DNA of 64,000 nt. Source: JAJDZL01 sp965220665. GTDB taxonomy: Bacteria > Pseudomonadota > Gammaproteobacteria > Arenicellales > JAJDZL01. The notes under the pieces were generated by a model, which ran no database searches, was not told where the DNA came from, and saw only the letters and a list, made by a program, of their open reading frames with translations. Shown piece by piece: positions 53,605 through 63,524 of this stretch. The translations under genes were made by a program, and so were the position numbers. The stretch covers positions 1 through 64,000 of the forward strand of contig CBDCQQ010000004.1 in the NCBI GenBank assembly GCA_965220665.1. Direction: 5' to 3'. Position 1 is the stretch's first letter. Every line of letters begins with the position of its first letter.

Positions 53605-54375
53605 ATGACCGCTGCTGATTCACCACCGTCAAGTTCAGTCCACCCGGTTCATATTGCTGTTGTCATGGATGGCAATGGACGCTGGGCAAAAAAGCGTGGT
53701 TTCAGTCGCTTGGAAGGTCATCGACGCGGTGTTGAGAACGTAAGAACAATGGTTGAAAATTGCGTTCGTCACGAAGTTCCCTATTTGACTCTATTTGCAT
53801 TTAGCAGCGAAAACTGGCGTCGTCCAAAGAAGGAAGTTGCGTGGCTGATGCGTTTGCTGGATGGCGCATTGGATCGTGAAGTGAAATCTCTTCACTCCAA
53901 TGGTGTGCGACTTCGATTCATTGGCGACCTTGCATCGTTAGCAGCCGGCATACAGAAAAAGATTCATCAAGCCTGCGAACTGACCAGGGAAAACTCAACG
54001 CTTAATTTAACCATTGCACTCAACTACGGTGGACAATGGGACCTCGTTCAGGCTTTCAGAAGAGTGTTAATGGCCGTTCAGCGCGGGGACATTTGCCCGG
54101 ATAATCTATCTGCTCAATTGATAGCTGAAAATCTCAGTACTGCACAAATTCCTAACCCGGACCTTTTTATTCGAACAGGTGGTGAACAGCGCATGAGCAA
54201 CTTTCTCTTGTGGCAGTTGGCTTACACTGAGTTGTATTTCGCGGATACTTACTGGCCGGATTTCGACACCAAAGAGTTTGAATTGGCACTTGACTCCTTT
54301 GCGTCGAGAGAAAGGCGTTTTGGTGGAGCGGAACATGATGCAGTTGAAATGGAAGTTGAAGATATTCATGCGTAA
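53605..54375 (+). CDS. uppS: Undecaprenyl diphosphate synthase
   Basis: 256 residues. cis-Prenyltransferase that makes the C55 lipid carrier for cell-wall and O-antigen synthesis. The diphosphate-binding MDGNGRWAKKRGFSRLEGHRRG is at about 22-43. FAFSSENWRRPKKEV is near 72-86, and IRTGGEQRMSNFLLWQLAYTELYF near 188-211. Complete. Start ATG at 53605. Confidence 0.97.
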   Translation: MTAADSPPSSSVHPVHIAVVMDGNGRWAKKRGFSRLEGHRRGVENVRTMVENCVRHEVPYLTLFAFSSENWRRPKKEVAWLMRLLDGALDREVKSLHSNGVRLRFIGDLASLAAGIQKKIHQACELTRENSTLNLTIALNYGGQWDLVQAFRRVLMAVQRGDICPDNLSAQLIAENLSTAQIPNPDLFIRTGGEQRMSNFLLWQLAYTELYFADTYWPDFDTKEFELALDSFASRERRFGGAEHDAVEMEVEDIHA

Positions 54376-54592
54376 CGCACCACTGAATATTCTTTAGGAG
54401 CGCTTAAGTCAAGCCATTCGCAATTACCTCAATTTCTGACATCAAGTGGGCAATGTAAATGAATTACAGGGAGCCTGCATATACTCTGATCATATCGGTC
54501 GGCAACTCCGACAGTCGTATGTATGTGACAGAAGCATGCGCTGCAAATATGAAGCAGTGTCGATGGTTAGACACTGCGTTTATTCAGTAAGT

Positions 54593-55399
54593 ATGTCAAT
54601 GCTCAAGCAGAGAATCATCACAGGGTTTGTCGTTGTTCTTGCGCTGTTTTCGGGAGTATATTTTCTGCCACCGATGTGGATTTTCATTGTCCTGACAGCA
54701 ATCGGTGCTGCCGCTTCCATTGAATGGGCAAAAATGTATCAGTCAATGGGCAGGCTGGGCGTCGTAATCTATCCATGTGTGGTGATTGCGCTTTCCTTTG
54801 CCCTATATTATTTCCAGGAATTAGCTATTCTGTTTTATTTGGCAGGTACAGCACTCTGGCTCGTTATTACAGTTGTGGTACTTAATGCAGCCAATAAGCG
54901 ACCGCCCAATTGGTTGACAGAATATTCCGCATTTGCCATTATTGCACTGGCTGTATTTGCCATGGCTCAACTGATGGTGATACCAAACGGAAATTACTGG
55001 CTGATGGGGATGATTATTTTGGTTGGTGTTGCTGATTCCGCTGCATTCTTTGCGGGCAGACGATTTGGCAAATCTAAATTGGCGCCACACATTAGTCCTG
55101 GAAAAACCAGAGAGGGACTGATCGGAGGGCTGCTTGCAGTTTGGGCTGTCGCACTGATCTGCGGTGCGCTAATTTGGAGTGAAGATTATTCTCAAATATT
55201 TGTATTTGCGTTGATATTCTTAGTGTGTGCGCTGTTTTCGGTGGTCGGAGATTTATACTTGAGCTTACAGAAACGCATCTGCGGAGTGAAAGACAGTGGA
55301 TCCATTCTCCCAGGACATGGTGGAATCCTGGATAGGATCGACAGTGCGCTCGCCGTGGCGCCAGTCTACACACTGTGTGTGACGACAATTTTGACCTGA
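54593..55399 (+). CDS. cdsA: Phosphatidate cytidylyltransferase
   Basis: About 268 residues with seven to eight membrane helices. Makes CDP-diacylglycerol for phospholipid synthesis. The C-terminal signature SGSILPGHGGILDRIDS is near 235-252. The long upstream reading from 54446 has no membrane helix and no conserved sequence, so the start is placed at 54593 (MSMLKQRIITG) or 54599. Confidence 0.93.
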   Translation: MSMLKQRIITGFVVVLALFSGVYFLPPMWIFIVLTAIGAAASIEWAKMYQSMGRLGVVIYPCVVIALSFALYYFQELAILFYLAGTALWLVITVVVLNAANKRPPNWLTEYSAFAIIALAVFAMAQLMVIPNGNYWLMGMIILVGVADSAAFFAGRRFGKSKLAPHISPGKTREGLIGGLLAVWAVALICGALIWSEDYSQIFVFALIFLVCALFSVVGDLYLSLQKRICGVKDSGSILPGHGGILDRIDSALAVAPVYTLCVTTILT

Positions 55400-55413
55400 T
55401 TGAGTGCGGTGGT

Positions 55414-56610
55414 ATGACCAGAACACTGACAGTGCTTGGAGCAACAGGGAGTATCGGTCAGCAGACCCTTGACGTGGTGCGCCGCTACCCCGATGAGTTT
55501 GACGTACTTGCGCTGACGGCAAGTCGTGGCAGCGATGTGTTGGCGAGCTTATGCATTGAGTTCAATCCTTCGTATGCAGTTGTCGGAAGCCAACAGGAAT
55601 CTGATCAACTTCGGAGCAGGCTTAACGGGAAAGCCAAGGCTACGAAAATATTGGTAGACAATGACGAGGTTGAAGACAGTCGGGTATACAGCGCCGATGT
55701 TGTGGTGACTTCAATTGTTGGTGCTGCCGGTCTGAATCCAACCCTTAAGGCGATTGAAAATGGCAACACGGTTTTGATCACTAATAAGGAACCGGTCGTA
55801 ATGCTAGGTCCTATGTTGCGCGATGAGGTTCGAAAACACGGAACCACCATTGTGCCAGTTGACAGCGAACACAACGCAATCTTTCAGTGCTGTTCGTCCA
55901 AATCAGGCGCTCGCTATGAGTGTTTTTCACCGATTGACGGCCTTCGCCGTATTTTGCTTACTGGATCAGGAGGACCTTTCAGGACCATTGATTTAAACAG
56001 TTTGCGAGCGGTTACACCTGAACAGGCAGTGGCTCACCCGGTATGGAGTATGGGTCCTAAAATTTCAGTTGACTCTGCAACCATGATGAACAAGGGGCTG
56101 GAAATCATCGAAGCACGCTGGCTCTTTGAAACTCCTGCTGACCAGATTCAGGTTGTTGTACATCCGCAGGGTATTGTGCATTCAATGGTAGAGTATATCG
56201 ATGGTTCTGTTTTGGCCCAGATGGGAACGCCCGATATGCGGGTCCCACTAACTTTTGGACTTTTTTGGCCACGGCGCGGAGAAAGTGGGTCTCAGCAGCT
56301 GGATATATTTGAAATGTCTGCAATGAGTTTTGAACCTCCAGACTACATTCGGTTTCCTTGTTTAAAACTCGCAGCTGAAGTGGCACGATGCGAAGGCACC
56401 GCACCAGCGGTGATGAATGCGGCAAACGAGATTGCAGTGGAAGCATTCCTTGAATCAAGAATTCGATTTACCGACATATACACCGTTGTTGCACACTGTG
56501 TGGATGAAATGGGTAACGAGAATTGCGAATCAATCCCGCAAGTAATTGATATTGATGGGGCAGCCAGAAGCATCGCAAAGAAAAAGGCTTTTCAGTTGGG
56601 TGAATGTTAA
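55414..56610 (+). CDS. dxr: 1-Deoxy-D-xylulose 5-phosphate reductoisomerase
   Basis: 398 residues. Second step of the MEP isoprenoid pathway, which feeds UppS. NADPH site GATGSIGQQTLDVV near 8-21. Substrate/metal site PVDSEHNAIFQC near 148-159, and PVWSMGPKISVDSATMMNKGLEIIEA near 208-233. NKEPVVMLG replaces the more common NKEALV. The ATG at 55414 gives the normal N-terminus; the upstream extension overlaps cdsA. Confidence 0.95.
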   Translation: MTRTLTVLGATGSIGQQTLDVVRRYPDEFDVLALTASRGSDVLASLCIEFNPSYAVVGSQQESDQLRSRLNGKAKATKILVDNDEVEDSRVYSADVVVTSIVGAAGLNPTLKAIENGNTVLITNKEPVVMLGPMLRDEVRKHGTTIVPVDSEHNAIFQCCSSKSGARYECFSPIDGLRRILLTGSGGPFRTIDLNSLRAVTPEQAVAHPVWSMGPKISVDSATMMNKGLEIIEARWLFETPADQIQVVVHPQGIVHSMVEYIDGSVLAQMGTPDMRVPLTFGLFWPRRGESGSQQLDIFEMSAMSFEPPDYIRFPCLKLAAEVARCEGTAPAVMNAANEIAVEAFLESRIRFTDIYTVVAHCVDEMGNENCESIPQVIDIDGAARSIAKKKAFQLGEC

Positions 56611-56826
56611 TATTTGCCACTGGCCCCGGGCATTACAATTGCCATGGCTCCAATTCGTTAGGAAACAGCTACTTGGGTGTATAAAATTATCGAGCGTTCA
56701 GAAGAGCAGCAGTGAACGGCTGACAATTTCACATCAAAATGACGGAATTTTCTTCTTTGTTAAATATTTTCATGAATCCGGCTTGTAGGAAAGTAACCTC
56801 AAAAGTGGGTCTGGAAGAGCTATCTG

Positions 56827-58191
56827 ATGCTTGATATTTTCAATAGTGTATTGTTTTTCGTGGTCGCAATTGGTGTGTTGATAACATTCCATGAATACGG
56901 GCACTATTGGGTTGCACGGCGGATGGGTGTTATCGTTCTCAGATTTTCTGTGGGGTTTGGTCCGGTTATCTGGCGGTATCAGCCGAAGAACTCTCACACC
57001 GAGTTTGTAGTGTCAGCAGTTCCGTTAGGTGGCTATGTTCGAATGCTTGACGAGTCCCAGGAGGAAGTGCCTGAAGAGTATTTGCCAGAGGCATTTAATC
57101 GACAGCCGCTGTATAAACGCTCTGCTATCGTAGCTGCGGGCCCGTTGGCAAATTTTCTGCTTGCTGCCATTCTTTACGGTCTGACATTCATGATTGGAAC
57201 GGAAGGGCTTCGCCCCGTGATCGGCACACTAATGGAGAATGGCTTGGCAGCAAAGTCAGGGCTGATGGTTGGCGATGAAATTCGGACAATCGACGGAAAG
57301 TCCAATCGAAGCTGGGATGAGCATCACTTTTACTTGCTTGATCAGATTATCAGTGAGGAGACCGTTGTTTACGGTGTTGAAAACGATAGTGGGGTTCGGA
57401 CTGTAAGTGTAAATTTTGGCGATCTCGAAGAAGTTGATCTTCAGTCCAGTAGCATTGACTCCGTGATTGGAATGTATCCGGCAACGCCTCAAATTCGCCC
57501 AATCGTCGATCGCACTGTTCCGGGTTATCCAGCCGAAGCCGCTGGACTTCAACCAGGCGATGAGATTATCAGCATCAATAATTCGCCAGTGAACAGTTGG
57601 AATGATCTGGTAGGGCTAATCAGCCAGACAAATGAAAGCGTGCTAAACGTTCGATTTTCCAGAAGTGGAATCGATCAGGAGGTGTTATTGGAACCGCGTA
57701 TCGTTGAACGAAACGGAACCAGAGTAAAGCAGATCGGCATTGCAGTGAATGCCGAGCAGCAGTTACGGGACGCAAATGCGACCGTCAATTTGCGCTATGG
57801 CTTTATTGAATCACTCGCTCGCGGTTTTGAGACCATGTGGTCCACCACGGCACTGACGTTGAAAATGCTGGCTGGCATGGTCACTTTGCAGCAGTCTGCA
57901 GATTCAATTGGCGGACCCATCGCTATCGCAGAACATGCGGGTAAAGCTGCCGAAGCAGGTATCAACAATTACTTGACCTTCCTGGCACTGCTAAGCGTAA
58001 GTTTGGGAATTTTGAACCTGTTGCCAATTCCAGTTTTGGATGGTGGGCACTTAATGTTCCACGCTTACGAAGCAATATCGGGTTCACCACCAACTGAACG
58101 AATGTTGATCGTTGCCAACCAGATTGGTTTATTCCTGTTGATATGTTTGATGGGATTTGCATTTTATAATGACCTTGCCAGAATTTTCTAA
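56827..58191 (+). CDS. rseP: RIP metalloprotease RseP
   Basis: 454 residues. Membrane-embedded site-2 protease that cuts anti-sigma factors of the envelope stress response and leftover signal peptides. Zinc motif HEYGH near 22-26. Two PDZ domains at about 125-210 and 215-295 (the second: AEAAGLQPGDEIISINN). Late motif LPIPVLDGGH near 400-410 supplies the third ligand. A 216-bp spacer after dxr holds no gene that I can see. Confidence 0.95.
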   Translation: MLDIFNSVLFFVVAIGVLITFHEYGHYWVARRMGVIVLRFSVGFGPVIWRYQPKNSHTEFVVSAVPLGGYVRMLDESQEEVPEEYLPEAFNRQPLYKRSAIVAAGPLANFLLAAILYGLTFMIGTEGLRPVIGTLMENGLAAKSGLMVGDEIRTIDGKSNRSWDEHHFYLLDQIISEETVVYGVENDSGVRTVSVNFGDLEEVDLQSSSIDSVIGMYPATPQIRPIVDRTVPGYPAEAAGLQPGDEIISINNSPVNSWNDLVGLISQTNESVLNVRFSRSGIDQEVLLEPRIVERNGTRVKQIGIAVNAEQQLRDANATVNLRYGFIESLARGFETMWSTTALTLKMLAGMVTLQQSADSIGGPIAIAEHAGKAAEAGINNYLTFLALLSVSLGILNLLPIPVLDGGHLMFHAYEAISGSPPTERMLIVANQIGLFLLICLMGFAFYNDLARIF

Positions 58192-58217
58192 CGATCGAGT
58201 ACTTGTGCTGCACCTAG

Positions 58218-60629
58218 ATGACCTACATTCGTAAATACGCGCTGCTGTTACTGTTTGTACTGGCACTTCCGGTTCAGGCTATTGACACCTTCATCATTGG
58301 AGACATTCAAGTCGAAGGACTACAGAGAGTAACACCAGGTGCGGTTTTTGTCGCACTGCCTGTACGTGTTGGAGACGAGATGAATGATCTGGTTTCTTCC
58401 AACTCGATTCAGGCACTGTTTGGAACGGGTTACTTCGACGATGTTCAGCTTTTACGAGATGGAGATACTCTGATCGTGTCGGTAGTGGAAAGACCGACCA
58501 TTGCAGTGGTCACCTTTGATGGAAACAAAAAACTCAAAGATGAAGTCATTGAAAATGCCCTTAAAGTTGGGGGCTTGGCAGCTGGTGATGTTTACAATCC
58601 GCAGTTGGTGGAAAGTTTTACGGATGAACTCAGGGGTGCGTACTTTGAAGTCGGCCATTTTTCGGCACAAATCATGCCATCAGTTGCACCACTTGACCGC
58701 AATAGGGTGGAATTGAACTTTGTCATCAGTGAAGGCAAAGTTGCCCTGATATCTGAAATTCAATTGATTGGCAACAATCAAATTTCTGACGAAGAAATAT
58801 TGGATGCGATCACCCTGACCAACAAGAAGACGCTTGGTATCTTAAATCGCAATAATCGCTATAACCGGGAACAACTACGTGCAGACCTTGAGAGCATATC
58901 TTCGCTTTATTTGAATCAGGGGTTTATTGAATTTTCATTGAATTCAGCTCGTAGCTTCATTACGGAAGATCATGACAGAATTATGATTGTCATTACGATG
59001 ACCGAAGGTGTTCAGTACAAGTTCGGTGAGTTGTCAATCGCTAGTACTGATGAAGTCATGTCACAGGAAGAACTGGACAAACTGATTCAGGAACCTGAAG
59101 TAGAAGTTTACTCATTTGAGGAAGTGAGCAATACGCGTAACGCAGTTTCGGATTCATTCGCCAATTTGGGTTATGGACGCGCACAGGTTGATGCATTGCC
59201 TACGATTCACGACGATGAGCGAAGTATTGATGTGAAGTATGTAGTCAAACCTGGTAAGCTCACCTACGTTCGTACCATTACTTTTCGTGGGAACTTCAGT
59301 ACCACTGATGAAGTATTGCGAAGGGAGATGCGAGTGCTGGAAGGCGGTTTGTATACAGCTCGAGAAATTCAGCAGTCTCGCAATCGATTGGACCGCCTCG
59401 GTATCTTTAGCAGTGTTAACATTAATCTTGTCCCAGTCCCAGGCACTGATAACCAGGTAGACGTGGTTGTGAACGTCGAAGAACGCTTGACAGGTTCTCT
59501 GCTGTTCGGCGTTGGTTATAGCGAGACGGAAAAAGCAACCTTTAATTTTAGTATTTCACAAACTAACCTGTTCGGAACTGGCAAGCGACTTGTACTTGGA
59601 GCTGAATATGGAAAAATTGAGCAAGCGTTGAATGTCGATTACACCAACCCATACTACACATTGGATGGAGTGGCCAGGGGATTTACATTTGACTACCGCG
59701 TACGAGATACTTCGGATTCCGACACTGCACTAGTCTACAAGATCGATTATTTAACCACGGGTATGAATTTTGCATTTCCGGTTTCTGAGGAAGGTGTTGT
59801 CGGTATGGGATTCGACATTTCTCAGGAAGATTTAACTCTTTCACAAAGTTTAAGGGCTACAACGGACTATCGAGTTGCCGATTACATTGGAAATGGTTTA
59901 GAGACAACGGGCGGAAGCGCGGAAATCAGTTATCGTAAAGATACCCGAAATCGCGCCTTCTTTGCTACTGAAGGAAGCAATTTTTACACTGGATTGCGGG
60001 CATCAGGTGGTGATAATCAGTATTTGGCGCTAACGACGAGTTACTCGCACTATTTTCCAATTGGAGAAAGGATGGTACTGCGTCTCAGCTCACAGGTGGA
60101 TGTTGCAAGTAATGACGTACCATTCTACCGGAACTACTATATGTCGGGATCTGCGGAATTGCGCGGATTTGACAGCGGTCGGATTGGCGCAAAACAGTTG
60201 TGTCGAAGTGACACTCAACCGACGGATACGCCCGCCGAACAATATCCTGGTCCTGACGGCACAGACTACTGGTATTTCGCCTGTAACTCTTCTCGTTCAC
60301 TTGGCGGTAATGTTAGAATGATTAGCCGTGCTGAGTTGTTTTTCCCATTCTTTGGGTCTGACGAAATTGATGACAAGAGAATTTCACTTTTCGTTGACCA
60401 TGGTGGCACCTTTTTACGTACTGACGACGCTGTCTACAACCAGGCGAGTACATCACTAGGCACCAGAGAAAAGTTCAGCTTTGGGACTATGCGTAGTTCA
60501 GCTGGCATCGGTTTTGAATGGCTCTCACCCATTGGGCCCTTTGGCATTCACTATGCCATCCCAGTAAAACAGCAACCCGGCGATACAGCCGATCGATTTC
60601 AAATTACTTTAGGCACCTTTTTTGATTAA
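58218..60629 (+). CDS. bamA: Outer-membrane assembly factor BamA
   Basis: 803 residues. Signal peptide about 1-21 (LLLLFVLALPVQA). Five POTRA domains to about 425 (first: FIIGDIQVEGLQRVTPGAVF). A 16-strand barrel follows, with the conserved MSGSAELRGFDSGRIG loop near 640-655. It ends in Phe-x-Phe-Asp style (TLGTFFD), though the usual final Phe is followed here by Asp. Inserts barrel proteins in the outer membrane. Followed six bases later by the chaperone gene. Confidence 0.95.
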   Translation: MTYIRKYALLLLFVLALPVQAIDTFIIGDIQVEGLQRVTPGAVFVALPVRVGDEMNDLVSSNSIQALFGTGYFDDVQLLRDGDTLIVSVVERPTIAVVTFDGNKKLKDEVIENALKVGGLAAGDVYNPQLVESFTDELRGAYFEVGHFSAQIMPSVAPLDRNRVELNFVISEGKVALISEIQLIGNNQISDEEILDAITLTNKKTLGILNRNNRYNREQLRADLESISSLYLNQGFIEFSLNSARSFITEDHDRIMIVITMTEGVQYKFGELSIASTDEVMSQEELDKLIQEPEVEVYSFEEVSNTRNAVSDSFANLGYGRAQVDALPTIHDDERSIDVKYVVKPGKLTYVRTITFRGNFSTTDEVLRREMRVLEGGLYTAREIQQSRNRLDRLGIFSSVNINLVPVPGTDNQVDVVVNVEERLTGSLLFGVGYSETEKATFNFSISQTNLFGTGKRLVLGAEYGKIEQALNVDYTNPYYTLDGVARGFTFDYRVRDTSDSDTALVYKIDYLTTGMNFAFPVSEEGVVGMGFDISQEDLTLSQSLRATTDYRVADYIGNGLETTGGSAEISYRKDTRNRAFFATEGSNFYTGLRASGGDNQYLALTTSYSHYFPIGERMVLRLSSQVDVASNDVPFYRNYYMSGSAELRGFDSGRIGAKQLCRSDTQPTDTPAEQYPGPDGTDYWYFACNSSRSLGGNVRMISRAELFFPFFGSDEIDDKRISLFVDHGGTFLRTDDAVYNQASTSLGTREKFSFGTMRSSAGIGFEWLSPIGPFGIHYAIPVKQQPGDTADRFQITLGTFFD

Positions 60630-60635
60630 ACGAAC

Positions 60636-61184
60636 GTGATAAGCAAATCAAAACTATATATCTGGATCAGTATTGTACTGATCACGAGCACAGTATTCTT
60701 TCAACACTCTGTTGTTGCCCAGGATAGTAACAATCGGCCTCTTAAAATTGGCTATGTCAACGCCAATGAGGTTGTATCCAATGCACCGCAGGCCAAAATT
60801 GCGCTCGAAGAGTTGAATCAAAAGTACTCACCTCGGGAAGCTGAACTTCTTGATATGCAATCTGAGTTGAGGAAACTAGAAGAGCAACTCACAAATCCCG
60901 AAGGAAATAATTTGACGGAAGCTGAGATCAGCCAGATCCGATCTGAGGCAAGGGCGATTGACAGAGAGTTGGAGCGAGCATCTGCCGACCTGAATGAAGA
61001 TTACAACTTCGACCGAAATAGACGTCTGGAAGAGTTGCAGGCACTGATCAGTGAGGTGATTCTGACAATGGCAAGGGAAGAAAATTTTGATTTGATCGTA
61101 CAGAGCCCAGTGGTTTGGGCAAGTCCTCGAATCGATGTCACCGGCGACATTTTGGAGCGACTGGAAGAGCTTTCAAAAAAGTGA
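60636..61184 (+). CDS. skp: Periplasmic chaperone Skp/OmpH family
   Basis: 182 residues. Signal peptide about 1-29 (IWISIVLITSTVFFQHSVVAQ). KIGYVNANEVVSNAPQAK then two long charged helices (about 60-140) that form the tentacles of the trimer. Holds unfolded outer-membrane proteins on the way to BamA. GTG start at 60636. The stop overlaps the lpxD start. Confidence 0.9.
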   Translation: MISKSKLYIWISIVLITSTVFFQHSVVAQDSNNRPLKIGYVNANEVVSNAPQAKIALEELNQKYSPREAELLDMQSELRKLEEQLTNPEGNNLTEAEISQIRSEARAIDRELERASADLNEDYNFDRNRRLEELQALISEVILTMAREENFDLIVQSPVVWASPRIDVTGDILERLEELSKK

Positions 61185-62179
61185 CGAGTGCGAGTGAATC
61201 GGCCCGAAAGTGGACACTCGCTGAGCTAGCGTCTTACGTTGGAGGCGATGGTCGGGGTAATCTCGATACAACGGTTTCACGAGTTGCTAAACTGGGAGAT
61301 GCTACACACGAAGCAATTAGTTATTGTTCTTCACCAGCACAAGCACGCCACTTAAACCACACTCAGGCGGGTATTGTCATTCTCAGTGAACAGTTCCAGC
61401 AAAACTACGACGGAGATTGCATCATTACAGAGCAGCCGCGCCTGGCATTTTCGCGAGTGGTGGATTTACTTCATCCACCGGACAGCCTTCAATCGGGCAT
61501 TCATGAAACTGCAGCAATTGGAATCGATTGCACGATTGATAGTTCAGCATACATTGGACCCAATGCCGTAGTCGGCAATGGTGTTCAAATAGCCGCAGAA
61601 GCGTGCATAGATGCCGGTACGGTTATTCAAGACCATGTCTCAATAGGTAGTGAAAGTCGCATAGGCGCAAACTCCACGATTTACCGTCGTACAAGTATTG
61701 GACGAAATTGTCGTTTCTCCGCTGGTGTTGTTCTCGGAGCTTCAGGTTTCAGTTTTGAGTGGGATGGTTCGCGTTGGGTGCCACTTCGCAACATTGGCGA
61801 CTTAGTAATCGGTGACGACGTAGATATCGGTGCCTGCACGTCAATCGACCGGGCATCCGTCGGAGAAACTCGCATAAACAACGGTGTACGGATAGACAAC
61901 AACTGCCATCTAGGGCATAACGTTGAAATTGGACAGAATACTTTGGTTGTCGCCAACGTCAGTATTGGCGGCAGTACAACCATAGGTCGCAGATGTGTTA
62001 TTGGAGGGCATGTCGCTATCCGTGACAATATTGACATTGTCGACGATGTCACAATTCTAGGAACCAGTGTGGTTACCAAATCCATAACAGAGTCTGGAAC
62101 GTATTCATCTGCTGTGCCAGCGCGAGCAGCGAAAAAGTGGAACCGTGCTTTGGCTCAACTGTATAGAATGGCGAGTTGA
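61181..62179 (+). CDS. lpxD: UDP-3-O-acylglucosamine N-acyltransferase
   Basis: About 332 residues from the GTG at 61181 (GTGA overlap with skp); an earlier in-frame ATG lies within skp and is rejected. N-terminal uridine-binding domain (about 1-100), then hexapeptide repeats (about 105-290). Catalytic His in NNCHLGHNVEIGQN near 245. GASGFSFEWDGSRWVPLRNIGDLVIGDDV region also typical. Third step of lipid A synthesis. Confidence 0.95.
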   Translation: MTSASESARKWTLAELASYVGGDGRGNLDTTVSRVAKLGDATHEAISYCSSPAQARHLNHTQAGIVILSEQFQQNYDGDCIITEQPRLAFSRVVDLLHPPDSLQSGIHETAAIGIDCTIDSSAYIGPNAVVGNGVQIAAEACIDAGTVIQDHVSIGSESRIGANSTIYRRTSIGRNCRFSAGVVLGASGFSFEWDGSRWVPLRNIGDLVIGDDVDIGACTSIDRASVGETRINNGVRIDNNCHLGHNVEIGQNTLVVANVSIGGSTTIGRRCVIGGHVAIRDNIDIVDDVTILGTSVVTKSITESGTYSSAVPARAAKKWNRALAQLYRMAS

Positions 62180-62220
62180 ACACTGAGCAATCTGTTTGAT
62201 TATTGAGCTGAGAGATAGTC

Positions 62221-62661
62221 ATGCCTTCACTTTCTATAAACGAAATCAGAGAAATACTGCCTCATCGCTATCCAATGCTGATGGTCGACAGTGTCATCGA
62301 CTATGCTGATGATTGGTTGCTTGCAACGAAAGCTGTTACTGTGAATGAACCTGTATTCCAGGGTCATTTTCCGAATCATCCGATATTTCCCGGTGTTCTG
62401 ATTCTAGAATCCATGGTTCAGGCATCAGCCATCATGGCAAGTTTGGGACTTGGTGCAAAGGCAGATGATAGTAGGCTGTATTTATTCGCAGGTGTAGACA
62501 AGGTTCGATTTAAGCGTCCAGTCTTGCCCGGTAGCCTGATTAAGATTGAAACCCGAACGCTTCGTAAGGTCAAGCGTCTTTGGAAAACTGCAGCGAGTGC
62601 GAAAGTTGAAGATCAGTTGGTTTGTTCGGCAGAATTGCTGTTCACATTTCAGGAACTGTAA
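62221..62661 (+). CDS. fabZ: 3-Hydroxyacyl-ACP dehydratase FabZ
   Basis: 146 residues, hot-dog fold. Catalytic His in GHFPNHPIFPGVLILESMVQ near 50-69, with Glu in the same helix; LPHRYPMLMVDSV at 13-25. Removes water in fatty-acid elongation and competes with LpxA for hydroxyacyl-ACP, which explains its place between lpxD and lpxA. Confidence 0.96.
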   Translation: MPSLSINEIREILPHRYPMLMVDSVIDYADDWLLATKAVTVNEPVFQGHFPNHPIFPGVLILESMVQASAIMASLGLGAKADDSRLYLFAGVDKVRFKRPVLPGSLIKIETRTLRKVKRLWKTAASAKVEDQLVCSAELLFTFQEL

Positions 62662-63426
62662 ATGATCGACTCGACGGCTGTTGTTTCGCCAAAGGCAAAG
62701 ATTGGAAAAAACGTAAGAATCGAAAGCTACGCCGTCGTTGAAGCGGATGTCGAAATTGGTGACAATTGCTGGCTCGGTCACCATTCGGTAATTTACAGTC
62801 ACACAAAGTTGGGACACAGTAATCGCATCCACCCATTTGCTGTGCTCGGAGGAGACCCCCAGTCCTATACTTACAATGATGAATTAACGTGGCTGGAAAT
62901 CGGTGATCTGAACAGCATCCGCGAAATGGTTACGATCAGCCGCGGTACTGAACCAGGTGGTGTTACACGAATTGGCAGCAACAACATGATCATGTCATAC
63001 TCACATATCGCACATGACTGCCAGGTCGGTGACAACTGTGTATTTGCAAATGGAACAAACATAGCTGGTTTCGTAACGGTCGGAGACTACGCCTTTTTTG
63101 GCGGGTTTACTCTAGTTCATCAAAAGTGTAGGGTTGGTGCTCACTCGATCAGCGGAATCAATACGGTCTTGCGTAGGGATGCCCCACCTTATGTGCTTTG
63201 CGAAGGAAATCCGGCACGCGTAAAATATGTCAATGTCACGGGGTTAAAACGACGTGGCTTTGAAGAAACAACAATATCTGCACTCAAGGAGGTGCTTAGA
63301 ATGTATCTCCAGGGCAAAAAAGCAGAACAAATTATTGCGTCTCTGAACGAGGAAACAAGAAAAAATCAATGTGTTCAGAAGTTCGCTAACTTTTTGGAAA
63401 CGAGTGAACGCGGAGTCATTCGCTAG
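62662..63426 (+). CDS. lpxA: UDP-N-acetylglucosamine acyltransferase
   Basis: 254 residues. Left-handed beta-helix of hexapeptide repeats (about 1-190) and a helical C-terminal part. The catalytic His is in SYSHIAHDCQVGDNC near 113-127. GGDPQSYTYNDELTWLEIGD near 70-90 and NTVLRRDAPPYVLCEGNPA near 170-188 are typical. First step of lipid A synthesis. The ATG follows the fabZ stop directly. Confidence 0.96.
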   Translation: MIDSTAVVSPKAKIGKNVRIESYAVVEADVEIGDNCWLGHHSVIYSHTKLGHSNRIHPFAVLGGDPQSYTYNDELTWLEIGDLNSIREMVTISRGTEPGGVTRIGSNNMIMSYSHIAHDCQVGDNCVFANGTNIAGFVTVGDYAFFGGFTLVHQKCRVGAHSISGINTVLRRDAPPYVLCEGNPARVKYVNVTGLKRRGFEETTISALKEVLRMYLQGKKAEQIIASLNEETRKNQCVQKFANFLETSERGVIR

Positions 63427-63437
63427 ATCATTCAGTT

Positions 63438-63466
63438 CAGACAGTATTTCCAAGAAATTCTGTCTG
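63438..63466 (+). promoter_or_regulatory. Strong hairpin between lpxA and lpxB
   Basis: CAGACAG (63438-63444) pairs with CTGTCTG (63460-63466), and after a T-T mismatch ATTTC (63446-63450) pairs with GAAAT (63454-63458) around a 3-base loop. This is a 12-bp stem in 29 bases. No T-run follows, so it is not a standard terminator. It could stabilise or process the mRNA or tune lpxB translation. Confidence 0.5.
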
Positions 63467-63524
63467 TACAGTTTGGATAATGCTCATACTCGTTGGTTGA
63501 CCTTACTCATCAGGTGAGACTTCA

